The position numbers and the translations under genes are program-made. 64,000 nucleotides of DNA from NCBI RefSeq assembly GCF_029852145.1, contig NC_079971.1, positions 2,666,001-2,730,000 on the forward strand, in the 5' to 3' direction. Position 1 is the first letter of the stretch, and each line of letters opens with the position of its first letter. The notes beneath the pieces were generated by a model, which saw only the letters and a list, made by a program, of their open reading frames with translations, was not told the origin of the DNA and made no database searches. The DNA is from Microplitis mediator (Eukaryota; Arthropoda; Insecta; Hymenoptera; Braconidae). Shown piece after piece: positions 12,441-24,133 of this stretch.

Positions 12441-13187
12441 TACGCATGATACCTGGGGCAAAATGGACCAGCCGAAAATTCAGAAAAAAAGATTTTTTCA
12501 TATTTTTATCGTTAAATTATAAAAAAACTTATTCATTTTTCTGCTGATTCTTTGTGCCTGGGGCAAATTTGCCCACTAAAAATATTTGAAAATTTTTACA
12601 GTATTCACATTTCTTACAATTTTTACTGTAAAATTCGGTTACGAATAAAGTCCACTGCAATATAAAGAGCAATCATCAGTTTTAACTTTGAACAATTTTT
12701 TTTCTTCAATTTTTTCTGTGCACGGAAAGATTAGAACCCGGCTGGTAACTATTCTGCACCCGACAGAACGGTGCTGGAAAAAAATGCTCGGTTGTGGTGC
12801 AGTACCACACTAATTACTGTACGGAACCTGAATAAGTGATATGCGCACACGACTCAGTCAAGTTCCAATCTTACCGTGTATTTTAAATTTTATTTTATTT
12901 TTGCTAAATCCAGGTGTTTTCTACTTTATTTTGGCGGCAATTTTAAATTCAAATTCAATTGTATTGCAATAGTTGTAAAAAAATCATTACAATTAATTAC
13001 ATTTTTTTGCAAGAGTGGGGGAACGTTTCATTACACCTTAAAAAAATTTTTTTGAGTAACATAATAGTAGCTTATCTATCGAGTGCGATCGTGTTTAAGA
13101 CGCGAGTGTGAAGATTGGTGCTTGAGCCGAAAGCGAGGGTACCAACACACGCGCGTCTTAGACTCGATTGTACTAGATAAATACATT

Positions 13188-13546
13188 AGTTTTTGTGACA
13201 GATATTTGAAATGTACTACATTTAGTGCCTATAATTAGCAGGTTATAATCCGCATTTATTTATTTGGTAAGATTGTTTTGAGTATTTGTTGAAAATTAGA
13301 GAGAAGTCGGTAAGTTCACGAATTAAAATGATGATAAATTTTGTCACAAGATGTCTCGTTGAGTTACTTCGATATTTTTTGGTCGTTTGCTATCGCACAT
13401 GTAACCAAAAAATATTTTTTGATCCGTTGATGACGTCACTATTAGAACGATTAGGTATCTTTTTTACCAGCTGTATCTTATCTAATATTTTTAGCTGCCG
13501 GCTATAGGCGCTAAATGTCGTACATTTCAAGTGTCTGTCACAAAAA
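13188..13546. repeat. Inverted-repeat element with gtgacag...ctgtcac ends
   Basis: About 60-bp inverted ends: tttttgtgacagatatttga at the left and its diverged inverse, caagtgtctgtcacaaaaa, at the right, with atttagtgcc and ggcgctaaat just inside. A 73-codon ORF inside (13286-13507) resembles nothing I know and is probably chance. Confidence 0.5.
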
Positions 13547-13648
13547 CAATTTTAAAAAACCAAAAAAAAATTTTTTTTTCTCTTTTTTTAGAAGAGGGCC
13601 GTTATGCCTCAGAAAATTTTTTTTTTTAAAGTTTCAGCAAAATGTCTA

Positions 13649-13892
13649 CACAGAAAAAAAGGATTTCTTGGCGCAAAAAATTTTTTCTTGTTCTAAGAAA
13701 ATTTTTACTCGACCCAAGAAATTTTTTGTATTATAAAGTGAAAAAGAAACTTTTCTTGGGGTAAGAAAAAATTTTGTCGGAACAAGAAAAAAATTTTTTA
13801 GGCGAGAAAAAAATACTTGAGCCAAGAAAAATTTTTGTCTTCAATTCATAATACAAAATATTTCTTGCGCCAAGAAATTCTTTTTTTCTGTG
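13649..13892. mobile_element. TA-flanked CACAGAAAAAAA element, ttcttgg-word family (inverted copy)
   Basis: Bounded by TA-CACAG and CTGTG-TA. The sequence is the reverse complement of the 12197-12440 copy with few differences. Confidence 0.8.
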
Positions 13893-13943
13893 TACAAAAA
13901 TTAATAACCGGCTTAGGGAGGCCATTTTTCCCACCCTCCCCTA

Positions 13944-14143
13944 CACAGAAAAAAAAAATTCTCGACTGAAGGTAAATATTCTTGATTCAAGAAAATTTTT
14001 TTGGGAACCTAAATTTTTTCAGATAAAGTAGAAATTTTCTCCGATCTAGACGAATTTTTTTTAACCAAGACAAATTCTCTTGGCTCAAGAAAATCTTGAT
14101 TTTCCAAAATATTTTCTTGACTCAAGAAACTTTTTTTTCTGTG
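13944..14143. mobile_element. TA-flanked CACAGAAAA element, second ttcttg subfamily
   Basis: TA-CACAGAAAAAAAAAATTCTC at the left and TTTTTTTTCTGTG-TA at the right. The interior words are gattcaaga, tcttgg and cttgactcaaga. Its inverted sister copy is 15745-15947. It abuts the outer GGGGAGGG composite directly. Confidence 0.75.
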
Positions 14144-14464
14144 TACGTAAATAATAAGTCTGTAAAATTGTAATTATTAATTAATTAAAATTATTTACTA
14201 ATTACATCTTTAAGTAAATAAATTTAACAAAATAGTGAATAACATCAGTAATAAAATGTAAATTTTTTAAATACATATTAATAATAACAATATAATTTGT
14301 ATGTATATTCATATATGTGCTCATATCTTTTGTACGCTACATTATTACTTTATCTATAATTATTATTATTATTCTGATATATATCTCATGGCTGTGACAA
14401 ATTGTGCACTCGTTTAAAGCTAATGAGAATAACATTGACGCAAATCGTCTACATATATCTCTTG

Positions 14465-14976
14465 TTTATTATTTCAATGCATGAAAAAAAAATAAGATTT
14501 TTTATAATTTCAATTCTTTGAAAATAAAAATCGCTCATGAGTTATTTCCTCTCAGTATGTTCTTCAATGCCGACAACTAAATATATGTGTTATATATTTT
14601 TATAAATTTATATCATGTATTACTAAATCCAAGAACCTGTCCTAGATTTCGTTTTATATAATTTAAATTATATGTTGAATATACATGTAGGCATCCTGCA
14701 CCTTTTAAATTTAATTTCTGATATATTTTATATTTTATTTATAATTATAATTGAACTATTACTGTCGTTACAAGCCAATCAATTATAATATATATATATA
14801 CGTGATCCCTCTTTTTACTATTATATATATTTATACATATACATATAATATATACGTGGCTATTTTTGACATATGAAAGAAAAAAGATCGCTGTTTATAA
14901 GCGCTACTATTATTTTGCAAATAAAAACCAGTCGTTATACAATTGTATATATATGTATATATAGAGTAACGATAAT
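14465..14976 (-). other. Probable 3' UTR of the Rab26 gene
   Basis: After the TGA at 14979-14977 the minus strand runs about 500 bp of AT-rich sequence without coding potential. An AATAAA (plus-strand tttatt at 14465-14470) is a candidate polyadenylation signal. No transcript evidence is available. Confidence 0.35.
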
Positions 14977-17900
14977 TCAGGTCGTCTGGCAATTTGAACT
15001 GAAGCAATTACTTCTTTTTTGTTGTGATTCCTGTCTTACGTAATCATGTACATTGAATTTAGTATCATCTGGATTGCCACTTTTATGTGCTTTCAATTGT
15101 CTGAAAAATAAAAAAAATTTTATTTTATAATTTTTTTATTAGTAAAAATTCTGTTTCATTTTTCATATTTTTTTTTAAGTTTTTAACTCGCGTTATTGTC
15201 AAAGACATAATTTTTTATGATTTTATTGATAAGCCTCATATTGTTCTCATCGATAAGAAATATATGAGGTTAACCTCATGTACGCCTAAATGGGACAAAA
15301 GTCGCACAAAATGAGACTAACCTCATCTCAGATTTATATGAATTTTAAATGGTGAGGACAAACTGAGGCAAACCTCAAAATCTTTCATTTGAGGTCTAAA
15401 ACCGGAATTATTTTTCGACTCGGGTGTACACGGAGAAAAATGGGCTCAAGAAATGTACGAATTTTTATAATGCTGTCGACCAAACTGTAACAGGAAGTTG
15501 AGTCGCTAAAAAATTATTATGCTGCAATTCAAAAAATATAAAACATCTAAAACTTTATGACGAATTCCCGACTAGAAATTTTTATTTGAGACTTATTGGG
15601 CCCTTATTGGTTAGTCCCAGCTGGGCCCCAATAGGGAAATCCCCAAGAGATCCCACAACAATTTTTTTTATTTCCACGTTGGGATTTCCCACTTAGTTCC
15701 CACACAGAACCCAATTGCCCGTACGGAAATATACTTTTTTCGTACACAGAAAAAACAGATATCTTGAGTTAAGAAAATATTTTTGAAGACAAACGTTTTC
15801 GGGAACCAAGTCAAGATTTTCTTGAGCCAAGAGAATTTGTCTTGGTCGGAGAAGATTTCTACTTTGTCTAAGAAAATTTAGGTCTCCAAAAAAATTTTCT
15901 TGAATCAAGAATATTTACCTTCAGTCGAGAATTTTTTTTTTTCTGTGTACGGGTGGGAAATATGACAATAATTTTTTTATTTTCACGTTGGGATTTCCTA
16001 CTTAGACCCCACTTAGGACGCAGTTGGGAAATACTGACCATTAATTATTTTATTTTTGTTTGGAATTTCCCGATTGGGTTCTGTTTGGGCCCTCACAAGG
16101 AACTCCCTATTGGAAATGCCCCATTGGGACTCAATGACGTCCAGATACATACACTGAGCGGTCCCAAAGTAATTTCTAGTCGGGTTGTAATGAAAATTAT
16201 TTGTCTAAATTAGGAATTATAGCAAAGAATAATAAATTTTTAGAGGCTCACAATAATAATTATACCACAGCTTAATCGATATTCAAAATATCAATTTTTA
16301 TTTTATGATTCCCATGTACACATTTTTTTTCATCAACTTTTATTCAGGCGGGATTTAAATTAAACTTTAATTTTTGAAATATGAATATTGATTTTAAATT
16401 CAAACGAGACAAATTAAAATTTTTATATTAATTTAATTACTTATGTATATAAATCCATTAGTGAAAAAAAAATTTTTTTAATAAAAAAAATATAATAATA
16501 ATAATAATCATAATAGTAATTACTTAGCAATCGCAAGAAAGGCTAACTCGACATTGAGGCCAGTCTTGGCAGAAGTTTCCATGAATGGAACTTGATACTC
16601 ATCCGCTAGACGCTTACCATCTTCTACCTTTATTACACGTTCATTACCGCAATCTGACTTATTACCTAAATAATTTTAAAATAAATTCCAATTAAATTAC
16701 ATTACCCTTTTAAAGGCATTAATATTAATTGTCTATAGAAATAAAGTAATTTTATAAAATATATAAAAACTGGAATGCTAAATAATTAAGTTAAATATCT
16801 CAGGGAATAAGGTATCAACTTACAGATTTAATAAATTAATGTAAGTTATATTAAATGTTATAAGTTATAAGAGAATATACTAACCGAGAAGCATTATAAC
16901 TACGTCATTCTGTGCGTACTCCCGGATCTCGCCGAGCCAGGCCCTGATGTTATCAAAGCTAGTCTTGTTCGTCACGTCATAGAGCAAAAGCAATGCTGAA
17001 AAACCAGTCACTCATCTATTATGCATTCACATTTCTTCAAGAATTATCATAATACAAATTGATATTAACTATTAAACTATACATCGAAAAAAAAAGAAAT
17101 ATTGCAGCAACAGAACTAAGTCTTGTAGCTGCTACAAAACCAAGTCCTGTTGCAGCAACAGTTTTTTTTCCGTGTATAATAATAGAAGAAATAAAAAGGT
17201 TTGAAAATTTGAGAATTTTTTTTTTTAATTCAAAATACTATATTTTTTTGAATGGGGCAAGTTGGCTCACGGTCCAATAAAGAAATAAAATTTTATCGGT
17301 TCAAACTTTAAATTACACAGAAAAAAATATTTTTTGAAGCAAAAAATTATTACTTGCTCTCAGAAATTATTCGCTTTATAAATAAAAATAATCAATTTTT
17401 TTGAGACAAGAAAAAATTTATTGCGACAAGAAATTCTTTCACGTCTTAACACAGAAAAAAGAACTATTGCTGCAACAGGAATAAGTGCTGTAGTACGAAT
17501 TTGTAGCTGTAACAGGAATAGGTCCTGTAGCATGAGTTTGTGGCTGCAACAGGACCCGCCTTGTTACATCCCGGGTCAAAAAAAATCTTAAATTTGACTT
17601 GATTTCACTTAACTTCCTTTGAAGTCGTCGATATGCCGACAACTGTATTCCACATTTTAACTTTTTAAACTTTTTTTGACTTAATCTTGACTTTTTTTAA
17701 CTTTTGTGCCTTAGATTAGACTTTTTTTTGACTCAAATTGTTTAGTTTCCTTTAATTTCACTTTTTGGGGCTTAAATTATTTCATTGCTTTAAATTTGAC
17801 TTATTTTGTCTTAAATCGATCCTAACTAAGCCACAAAAAGTCAAATCTAAGTCAAATGTTATGGAAATTTTATACTGACTAAAAAAATTAAGTTAGTTGA

Positions 17901-20610
17901 AATTTGAAGGATTTTGACTTAAATTTTAAGTCATAATTAAGATTTTTTTTCGACCCGGGCAGTTACAAGAGCAGTTCTGTTGCAGCTGTGGGTCTATTTT
18001 TGTGGCTGCATCAGGGTCTCGTAAATACTACCGGGCTTTCCTGTTGCAGCGACACTTCATTTTTTTCCGTGTAATAAAATTTTTGTTTTGAATTCATGAT
18101 GCAAAATATTTTTGACACACCAATAAATTATTTTTTTTCTGCCTATAATCGCACTATCTGAGGTCAACTTGCCCCCATCTACTCTTGGAAAACTTGCGAA
18201 TAAAAATTTTTAAATAATAAAAAAAAAAAAATTTCTTCTCTAATAAAAATTACACACAATTATATATTAAGTTAGTTATATATTTAATAATAATAAATAT
18301 ACTACCATGAGCATCTCGATAATAAGCGTGGGTCACGCTTCGAAATCTCTCCTGTCCTGCGGTATCCCATATCTGTAGTTTAATTCTCGTATCGTCCACG
18401 TTAACCACTTTGTTCTGTAATTATATCATCAAACCATCAATACCTCACGGTTATTAATGCGCGTTAAAATATTTCATTATAACCATGAGTTATAAATAAT
18501 AAATAATAATTATTACATAGTAAATGACGAATTTGTGAGCAATGCATTATTACATACATACATATATTTATTTATTCAAATCAATAAATATATTATATCT
18601 TACCCTGAAATCAATTCCAACGGTACTAATGTGATTCCCAGATAGAAAACGACCATCTCGAAATTGTGTTAGTAGGCATGTTTTACCCACACCGCTATCA
18701 CCCAATAGCATTATCTATATTATAATTACATAAAAAATTTAAAATTACATGCCTTGAAATTAAAAAAAAATTTTTTTGAAAGCTAGCGTTATCAGATAAT
18801 TATAAAAGTTCTTGGACGTTCTTTCAAAATTTATACTAAATTTTTATGACAACTATCTGAGAGTAAAAAATTTTTTCTACAGCGTACAGCTTAATTTAAG
18901 TTACATTTCATAAAAATTTGTTTTTAAAGATCCAGCGGATTTATAACTTGCAATTATTGAAAAAATGTCACATAGTTATGAATAAGTTTAAAAAATTAAG
19001 ATTGTAGGAAAAACAAAGAAGTTAATTTTTGAAGATAAATAAAAAATTTTCGACATCGCGATTATAAGTAAAAGAAGAATAGAATGCAAAAGAGGCATAA
19101 ATCTTGCGGCAACTTTTAAAGCCTTTTCTGAGAAAGGATAATCGTACAAGAAGATAAGTTATATCTACTTTTATATGTCTCCAATAAAGTTTTGCTAATC
19201 CATCTCCGCTAAAGTAAGAGTTAAAAAATAAGCTCTCATAACAAATCGATTCTAATAAATAATAAATTCCTTGGCGATTTTTTAACGAATTTCAAGAATT
19301 AGTTCACTAAAATAATGACAACCCGAGTCGAAATATTAGACGTAGATTGAACGTTCTTAACGTTTTAAACGTAAATTGAACGTTTTGAACGTAAATTGAA
19401 CGTTCTTAACGTTTTAAGCGTAAATTAAACGTTCTTAACGTTTTGAACGTAAATTGAACGTTCTTAACGTTTTAAACGTAAATTGAACGTTTTTAACGTT
19501 TTGAACGTAAATTGAACGTTTTGAACGTAAATTGAACGTTCTTAACGTTTTAAGCGTAAATTGAACGTTCTTAACGTTTTGAACGTAAATTGAACGTTCT
19601 TAACGTTTTAAACGTAAATTGAACGTTTTCAACGTTTTTAACGTTTTGAACGTAGATTGGAATATCATAAATTGAAAACATATTTATCATAAAACTAAAA
19701 CTCATTTATACTTCCAATAAGAAAACATAAGCATATACCAAAAAATTTTTTTTAGTTTCATACTTCTATCTTTAACACTATATATGTATATCTGTTCATA
19801 TATTATGATATCAAGGTGATGAAAATTGGGTATCAGGCGTTCTGAGCACCTGACAAAATATCTCCGGACAAAATATCCCCATGAAAAGAAAGCAAAAATA
19901 GTGAAAAAAGCCAAAAAAAACTGACATAAAACTGGGGATATTTTGTCCAGAGATATTTTGTCGGGGATATTTTGTCAGGTGCTCAAAACGCATGGAACCG
20001 AAAATTGTGATTACAAATATTGAAATAAATTAATTGATGTTATCATTAAACTAAAATCATAACTCATGAAATTGCCAATTTTTTATGAACCAAAATAAAA
20101 AAAAATCATTCAAATTACTTTCAAAACGTTAAAAACGTTCAATTTACGTTTAAAACGTTAAGAATGTTCAATTTACGTCTAATATTTTGACTCGGGAATA
20201 CAGAGTAATTTACTGTTAAGATAAGAAATTAGAAAGAAAACATACAAGGTTACCAAAAAAAAATATAAAGGTGTAAATAAAATGATTCAGGGCCAAAAGA
20301 AAAAATAAAAAAGTAAATTGAAACGTCACGCTTAAATTAGAAAGGTATCAGGATAGTAAGCTGAGACCTTGAAGTGGAGTTCTTTCGTCGTTTCGGGTGG
20401 GGCCTGTGATGAATTGGGAGCATCGTGAGATGTCTGTCGACGCACTGGGCCTTGTGCCCCCACTCTAGCTGACGGGCCCGCTGTAGCGGCAGTGGCGGGG
20501 GTAACTGGGCCCCGTGAGGCCGAGTGGGTATCAGACGATGACCAATCGGACGAGGTCGTTGCAGAACCGCGCGTACGTGCGCCTCGATTTGAATCCTCCA
20601 TCCTACTCAT
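14977..20610 (-). CDS. Rab26: Rab26/Rab37-type small GTPase, 6 exons, 279 aa
   Basis: Vesicle-trafficking GTPase of the Rab26/37 branch, linked in animals to secretory granules and synaptic vesicles. Exons: 20610-20368, 18714-18604, 18414-18306, 16995-16885, 16665-16524, 15100-14977. All junctions are GT-AG and in frame. Residues 1-81 are a Ser/Ala/Pro/Thr-rich tail of the kind seen in Rab26. The G domain follows: P-loop GDSGVGKT (86-93), HISTVGIDF switch I, WDTAGQE (134-140), NKSD guanine-binding motif (193-196) and ETSAK (221-225). VTHAYYRDAH and MLLGNK match the Rab26/37 signature. The C-terminus has two cysteines and ends CQTT (276-279), a CxxX-type prenylation site rather than the double-cysteine ending I associate with vertebrate Rab26/37. 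M4 is an alternative start. Introns 1 and 4 hold nested elements. Family very sure; Rab26 over Rab37 rests on the long N-terminus. Confidence 0.93.
15200..15426. repeat. Remnant of a cctca/tgagg-word element with CTCGGG right end
   Basis: Ends ttcgactcggg like the CCCGAGTC members of the CCC clan. The interior carries repeated cctcat and tgaggt words like 45128-45588. No matching left terminus is found, so it is truncated or decayed. It lies in the last intron of the Rab26 gene. Confidence 0.45.
15567..16184. mobile_element. CCCGACTAGAAAT element with tgggatttccc words
   Basis: Left CCCGACTAGAAATTTTTATT, right AATTTCTAGTCGGG, flanked by TT on both sides (15565-15566, 16185-16186). The interior is packed with gggaaat, ttggga and cccaat words. 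A TA-flanked element (15745-15947) is nested inside. Lies in the last intron of the Rab26 gene. Confidence 0.82.
15745..15947. mobile_element. TA-flanked CACAGAAAA element nested in 15567-16184
   Basis: TA-CACAGAAAAAACAG at the left, TTTTTTCTGTG-TA at the right. The body is the reverse complement of 13944-14143. Being nested in the tgggattt-word element, it is the younger insertion. Confidence 0.78.
17085..17177. repeat. Short gcaacag/ctgttgc-word element fragment
   Basis: Begins cgaaaaaaaaagaaatattg and ends acagttttttttccgtgta, with agtcttgtagctgctac and aagtcctgttgcagcaacag inside. It resembles the 17450-18071 family but is much shorter. Confidence 0.55.
17316..17444. repeat. Decayed TA-CACAGAAAAAAA element
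   Basis: The left end TA-CACAGAAAAAAATATT is clear. The right end (gacaagaaattctttcacgt) is mutated. The interior carries ttgagacaag and cttgctctc, as in the ttcttgg families. Confidence 0.45.
17450..18071. mobile_element. CACAG...CCGTG element, cctgttgcagc-word family, host of a nested CCCGGG element
   Basis: The left CACAGAAAAAAGAAC and right TTTTTTCCGTG-TA ends enclose repeats of the word pair tgcaacagg/cctgttgca. The CCCGGG element at 17570-17959 splits it at ttgttaca/cagttacaag. The related interior at about 33663 reads ttgttacagctaaaag, which confirms the split. Sister copies: 32367-33808 and 60046-60615. Lies in intron 3 of the Rab26 gene. Confidence 0.75.
17570..17959. mobile_element. 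CCCGGGTCAAAAAAAATC element, copy 1 (390 bp)
   Basis: Ends CCCGGGTCAAAAAAAATCTT and AAGATTTTTTTTCGACCCGGG. The body repeats tttgactt/aagtcaaa words. It is the inverse of copies 27564-27952 and 44135-44523. Flanks read CA-T and CA, consistent with a CA duplication plus one extra T. Confidence 0.85.
19322..20196. mobile_element. CCCGAGTCGAAATATTAGACG element with gaacgtt words (875 bp)
   Basis: Ends CCCGAGTCGAAATATTAGAC and GTCTAATATTTTGACTCGGG, flanked by AA on both sides. The left third (19340-19660) is a long run of gaacgttcttaacgtttt-type units with gtaaatt spacers. The right end has only a few. The middle holds a second inverted-repeat insertion (19845-19986). Lies in intron 1 of the Rab26 gene. 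Confidence 0.82.
19845..19986. repeat. Nested palindrome with gacaaaatatcc words
   Basis: Arms agcacctgacaaaatatc and gatattttgtcaggtgct, with further gacaaaatatcc/ggatattttgtc words between. About 140 bp, sitting inside the gaacgtt-word element. Confidence 0.65.
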
Positions 20611-21680
20611 GGGTTCCTGCTACCAGGAGCACCAATTTGCTCTTCTTCTTCTTGGCCACTCCTCGTCGCCGCCGTTGTCGTTGTGCTTCTTTACCACTTT
20701 TGCTCGGGGTCACTCAACTCCAAGCTACTTCGTCGAGTTAAAAGCATGTCAATGTAATTGAAACAGTTTTTTTAAAAATATAAGTTAAATTACTCAGTTG
20801 TAAATATATGAAAGTTTATATTTTACTACAGATACTGTCTTTGTTACTAATTTTGAATAATTTATAATTTATAAAATTAATAAATATAAATTGTAAAAAT
20901 TAACTATTGGAAAGTTGGGGAAATCGACGGTAGAATTGATTAAATCGCATGAGAATTAAACGGAAGTAATTATTAACTTGTTTTAAACTGTTGGGAAAAC
21001 GAATACACACGAGGTCGGTAGAATGCAGTAATGAGTAAAAGGCTTTTGAACTAACTGAGCTCTGTAGAATAGTCTCTATGTAACTTTTAAAACAAATAAT
21101 TTACTCTGTAGCTTAATAAATGTCGACTGAAGTAAATAATAAAAAAAAAAAAAAGAAATAAAATATATGAGATCAAGAGAAATCGAGGATAGGTCAATTT
21201 TTAGGACTCAAGGCGGGACTAACCCACAGATTTCGGGTCCACCCACGTGACGAAGCGAACAAGAGAAAGGAGAAAGAGAAAATGAAAAAAGATAAAATGT
21301 ATTATACTGTAGCCAAATAAAAGAGTAAACAAGTTTTAATGAAGTAACGACCCGACTAGTGGCGCCCTGACCCAACGTTTTCGTACAGGACTTTGTATGT
21401 GAACGAAGGCTTTGTGCTCGGGCACTGACACCATCTTATCACGTGATTCATACCACTAAGAACGTGTGCAGTTACGTCACACACTGAAAAAAAAAAGTGA
21501 ATATAAAACATCGATACTACTCTCGCATTTTTTGTTCTCTTGCTCCAAAAAATAATCTAAATATTTTTAAAAATCAAAATCTGTCAACTCAAAATTCAAA
21601 GCTTGGGCTGGAAAATTTTTATTTAATTCTTTTACTAAAATATGAAATTTTTTCCATATGACCAAATCCACAGAATTGTT
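20611..21680 (-). promoter_or_regulatory. Upstream region of the Rab26 gene
   Basis: The sequence just above the start codon (to about 20740) is less AT-rich and likely holds the 5' UTR and promoter, but no TATA box is clear. Further up, 21180-21480 is another GC-richer patch. It contains tggcgccctgacccaacg (about 21360-21377), which resembles the start of a retroelement primer-binding site. No ORF supports a retroelement. Confidence 0.3.
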
Positions 21681-21683
21681 GTA

Positions 21684-21890
21684 GGGTAGAGGTACCGATT
21701 TTGGTCACTTTAGGGCCAGTTTTGGACCCTTGAAAAACTAAAATAAAATAATTTGTAAAAGACGCGACGTAATTAATTTTAAAAACATGTACAAAGATAT
21801 TTTAATCACCCTGTTGCAATAGAATTTTTATTTTATGGTCCAAAAATGGAGCAGTGGCCACAAATGGTACTTCTACCCTACACAAAGTGG
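21684..21890. mobile_element. TA-flanked GGGTAGAGGTACC element
   Basis: Left TA-GGGTAGAGGTACC with attttggtcac. Right gtggccacaaatggtacttctacccta is the inverse with few changes. About 207 bp, non-coding. Confidence 0.7.
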
Positions 21891-21891
21891 T

Positions 21892-22979
21892 TTATTAAAT
21901 TAATATAATTCGAAGCAAAGTTTAAATTAGCTTTTGGTTTGGTAAGTAAAGTTATTTCGAGAACAAAAGAACTGAACACTTGAAGAACCCATACTAGACC
22001 GAATTTTGAGTGGCAAGTAAACTAAACGTTAATTACTAACGTGTGTCCGCCATTATGAAAATTAATCACGCCCTTTGAGAGTCCGCTATTGGTCGTTATA
22101 CACGCATCAAAGTTAGGTCATTAACAATACCAGCAATACCATATATAGATATACATGAATATAAAGATATATACATATACATAACCGGACCGGGTGATGG
22201 GGACTCGTCGCTAATGGGTGATGGGATCCGACAATGAAAGGATAGTATAGACCATATGTGCTTCACCGAATATTGCCTTGAAACGTACGACGTATATGGA
22301 TTACTCAAGTCCCTCTGAATCTCGTTTCACTGCTTACATATATTATATTATATATATGGCTGCACAGTCTTTAGATTGTATCTACAATATATACATATAT
22401 ACTCGTGTAAGTGCGATCGTGATATATGAACTGATAATTAACATACTAATTAACGCCTTGATTGTCTCGCAAAGTTGCCAACAATGTCTATATATATATA
22501 TGACTAGTTTGTAGCCGTGACAATCTATTTGTAGGGAATATTCCCACTACGTCCTCTATTCTATTCTACTAGAGTGTACCTTTAACGGCAACATGGACTG
22601 TTATTCACATGTTCTCAGTTGTTTGTTACATATGTTACTAAGTTGCTGCGTCATGAATACAAACCACGAGCCCAAACTATTGTTAAATTAATATTGTAGA
22701 CACATATTTTATTATTCTCAGAAACTAAATATAACAAATTTTCCATAATCATTATTATTAATTTTTAATATTTATGCACTGAGAAAAAAAATACTTTAAT
22801 TAAGAAATTTTACTTGATACAAGAACGTATATTCTTGAAAATTATCTGGAATATATAATTTTGGCTCAAGGATTCGTTGAATTGATGGAAATAATTTTTA
22901 CTTAATTGATCGAGTAAAGCTATTCTTTTGCTTACCCATAAAATAATAAGTAGTAGTAACAAATGCATACACAGAAAAA
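21892..22979. other. Intergenic DNA with AT microsatellites
   Basis: Contains tatata-rich stretches near 22140-22180, 22340-22400 and 22490, a GC-richer patch at 22185-22240, and a decayed ttcttg-type fragment at 22780-22900. No gene is supported. Confidence 0.4.
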
Positions 22980-23212
22980 AAGGATTTCTTGGCACAAGAA
23001 TTTTTTACTCGCCCCAAGAAAATTTTTTCCCAGCCCAAGAAATTTTTTGCATTATGAATTGAAAACAGAAATTTTCTTACGGCGAGAATGGATTTTCTCA
23101 GAGCAAGAAAAAACTTTTTGAGTCAATAAATTTTTTCTCGTCCCAAGAAAATTTTTGTGTTCAATTTATAATACAAAAAAATTCTTGCGCCCAGAAATTC
23201 TTTTTTTCTGTG
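22980..23212. mobile_element. TA-flanked CACAGAAAAAAA element, ttcttgg-word family
   Basis: TA-CACAGAAAAAAAGGATTTC at the left, TTTTTTTCTGTG-TA at the right. Internal words ttcttgg, ccaagaa and gcgaga. Same family as 12197-12440. Confidence 0.8.
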
Positions 23213-23443
23213 TATGATTACAAGAATAAATACTGATGCTCTTTTCTCAAAAAATTAATAATTGATAATAATAACAGAAATAGTTGTAGAAAGGAGGCGA
23301 AAAAAAATTTTCGATCGTAAAGCACTCTCTAATGCTTCGCATTATGAGTCGTGCAATAAAATAAATATTTTTAAGGGATTTCTTGAACCAAGAAATTCTT
23401 GTTTGGACAATAGTATTTTTTTCTCAGTAAGGTAAAAGAACTA

Positions 23444-23695
23444 CACGGAAAGAAATTTTCTTTAAAAATTACCGTTAAATTCACTGTAATCGTGGGACAT
23501 AATGCGACGCTTTTATTTATTACCATTTTTGAAATAAAAATTACGAAAAAATTTATTTATTTTGTGGTAGACTTCATAAAATTTACAGTAGACTACGGTA
23601 AAATTTGTTGAAAAAAAGTTAAAAATTATTAGGTCGTGTCATTCGCCCCACACAGTGAATTTAATGGTAATTTTTAAAGAAAATTTCTTTCCGTG
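23444..23695. mobile_element. TA-flanked CACGGAAAGAAATTTTC element
   Basis: Ends CACGGAAAGAAATTTTCTTT and AAAGAAAATTTCTTTCCGTG with TA on both sides. The subterminal taaaaattaccgttaaattc is mirrored by gaatttaatggtaattttta. About 252 bp. Confidence 0.8.
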
Positions 23696-23879
23696 TACCA
23701 AATAAAATATCAGCGTAGCAACAGAACAATTATTTACCAAGTTATAAACAATCAAAGTTGGTGCTTGAATTTATACTCCTCAAAAATCACGTTTTTTAAA
23801 AATTTTGTAGGTTCATGAAATTTTGGATAGGAGTAGAAGAAACTTTAATCTAACGATCTATATGTTTTACGTTCTAATG

Positions 23880-23972
23880 CTCTCTTAAAATGAATCAGTG
23901 AAAAGTACTGCAAATTAGAGAAAATTCACTGATTTGCAGCACTTTTCACTGATTCATTTTAAAAGAGTGTGA
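23880..23972. repeat. ctcttaaaatgaatcagtgaa palindrome, short copy
   Basis: Arms ctcttaaaatgaatcagtga and its inverse ending attttaaaagag, with agtactgcaaat and gcagcactttt in the centre. Related to 57640-57783. Confidence 0.65.
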
Positions 23973-24133
23973 TTTTTTTAAACACAAGTTATTCATGTTT
24001 GAAATTTAGGGTCAATACTTTATGACCATGTAGTACCCGATGACTTCATGTATTTGTATATCTACATTTAGTCAAATTTAGTAAATATAGACATACAAAT
24101 ACATGCGAGTACCCGAGACCCACTCTTACCTTA

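Larger units (their letters stand above)
12092..13940. mobile_element. Composite element with GGGGAGGGTGGG ends, host of two nested insertions
   Basis: Begins GGGGAGGGTGGGGCAATAAGG and ends with the inverse CCCACCCTCCCC, with TA on each side. Two copies of the ttcttgg-word element (12197-12440, 13649-13892) sit in opposite orientation in its two arms. A third inverted-repeat element (about 13188-13546; ends tttttgtgacag and ctgtcacaaaaa) lies inside. The motif ggggcaaaatggacc occurs here and recurs, diverged, near 36956 and 58560. No intact ORF. Confidence 0.6.

Noticed and set aside
20492..20761. Plus-strand ORFs of 75-89 codons
   Set aside because: Antisense to the first exon of the Rab26 gene, whose reading is confirmed by splicing to the P-loop exon.
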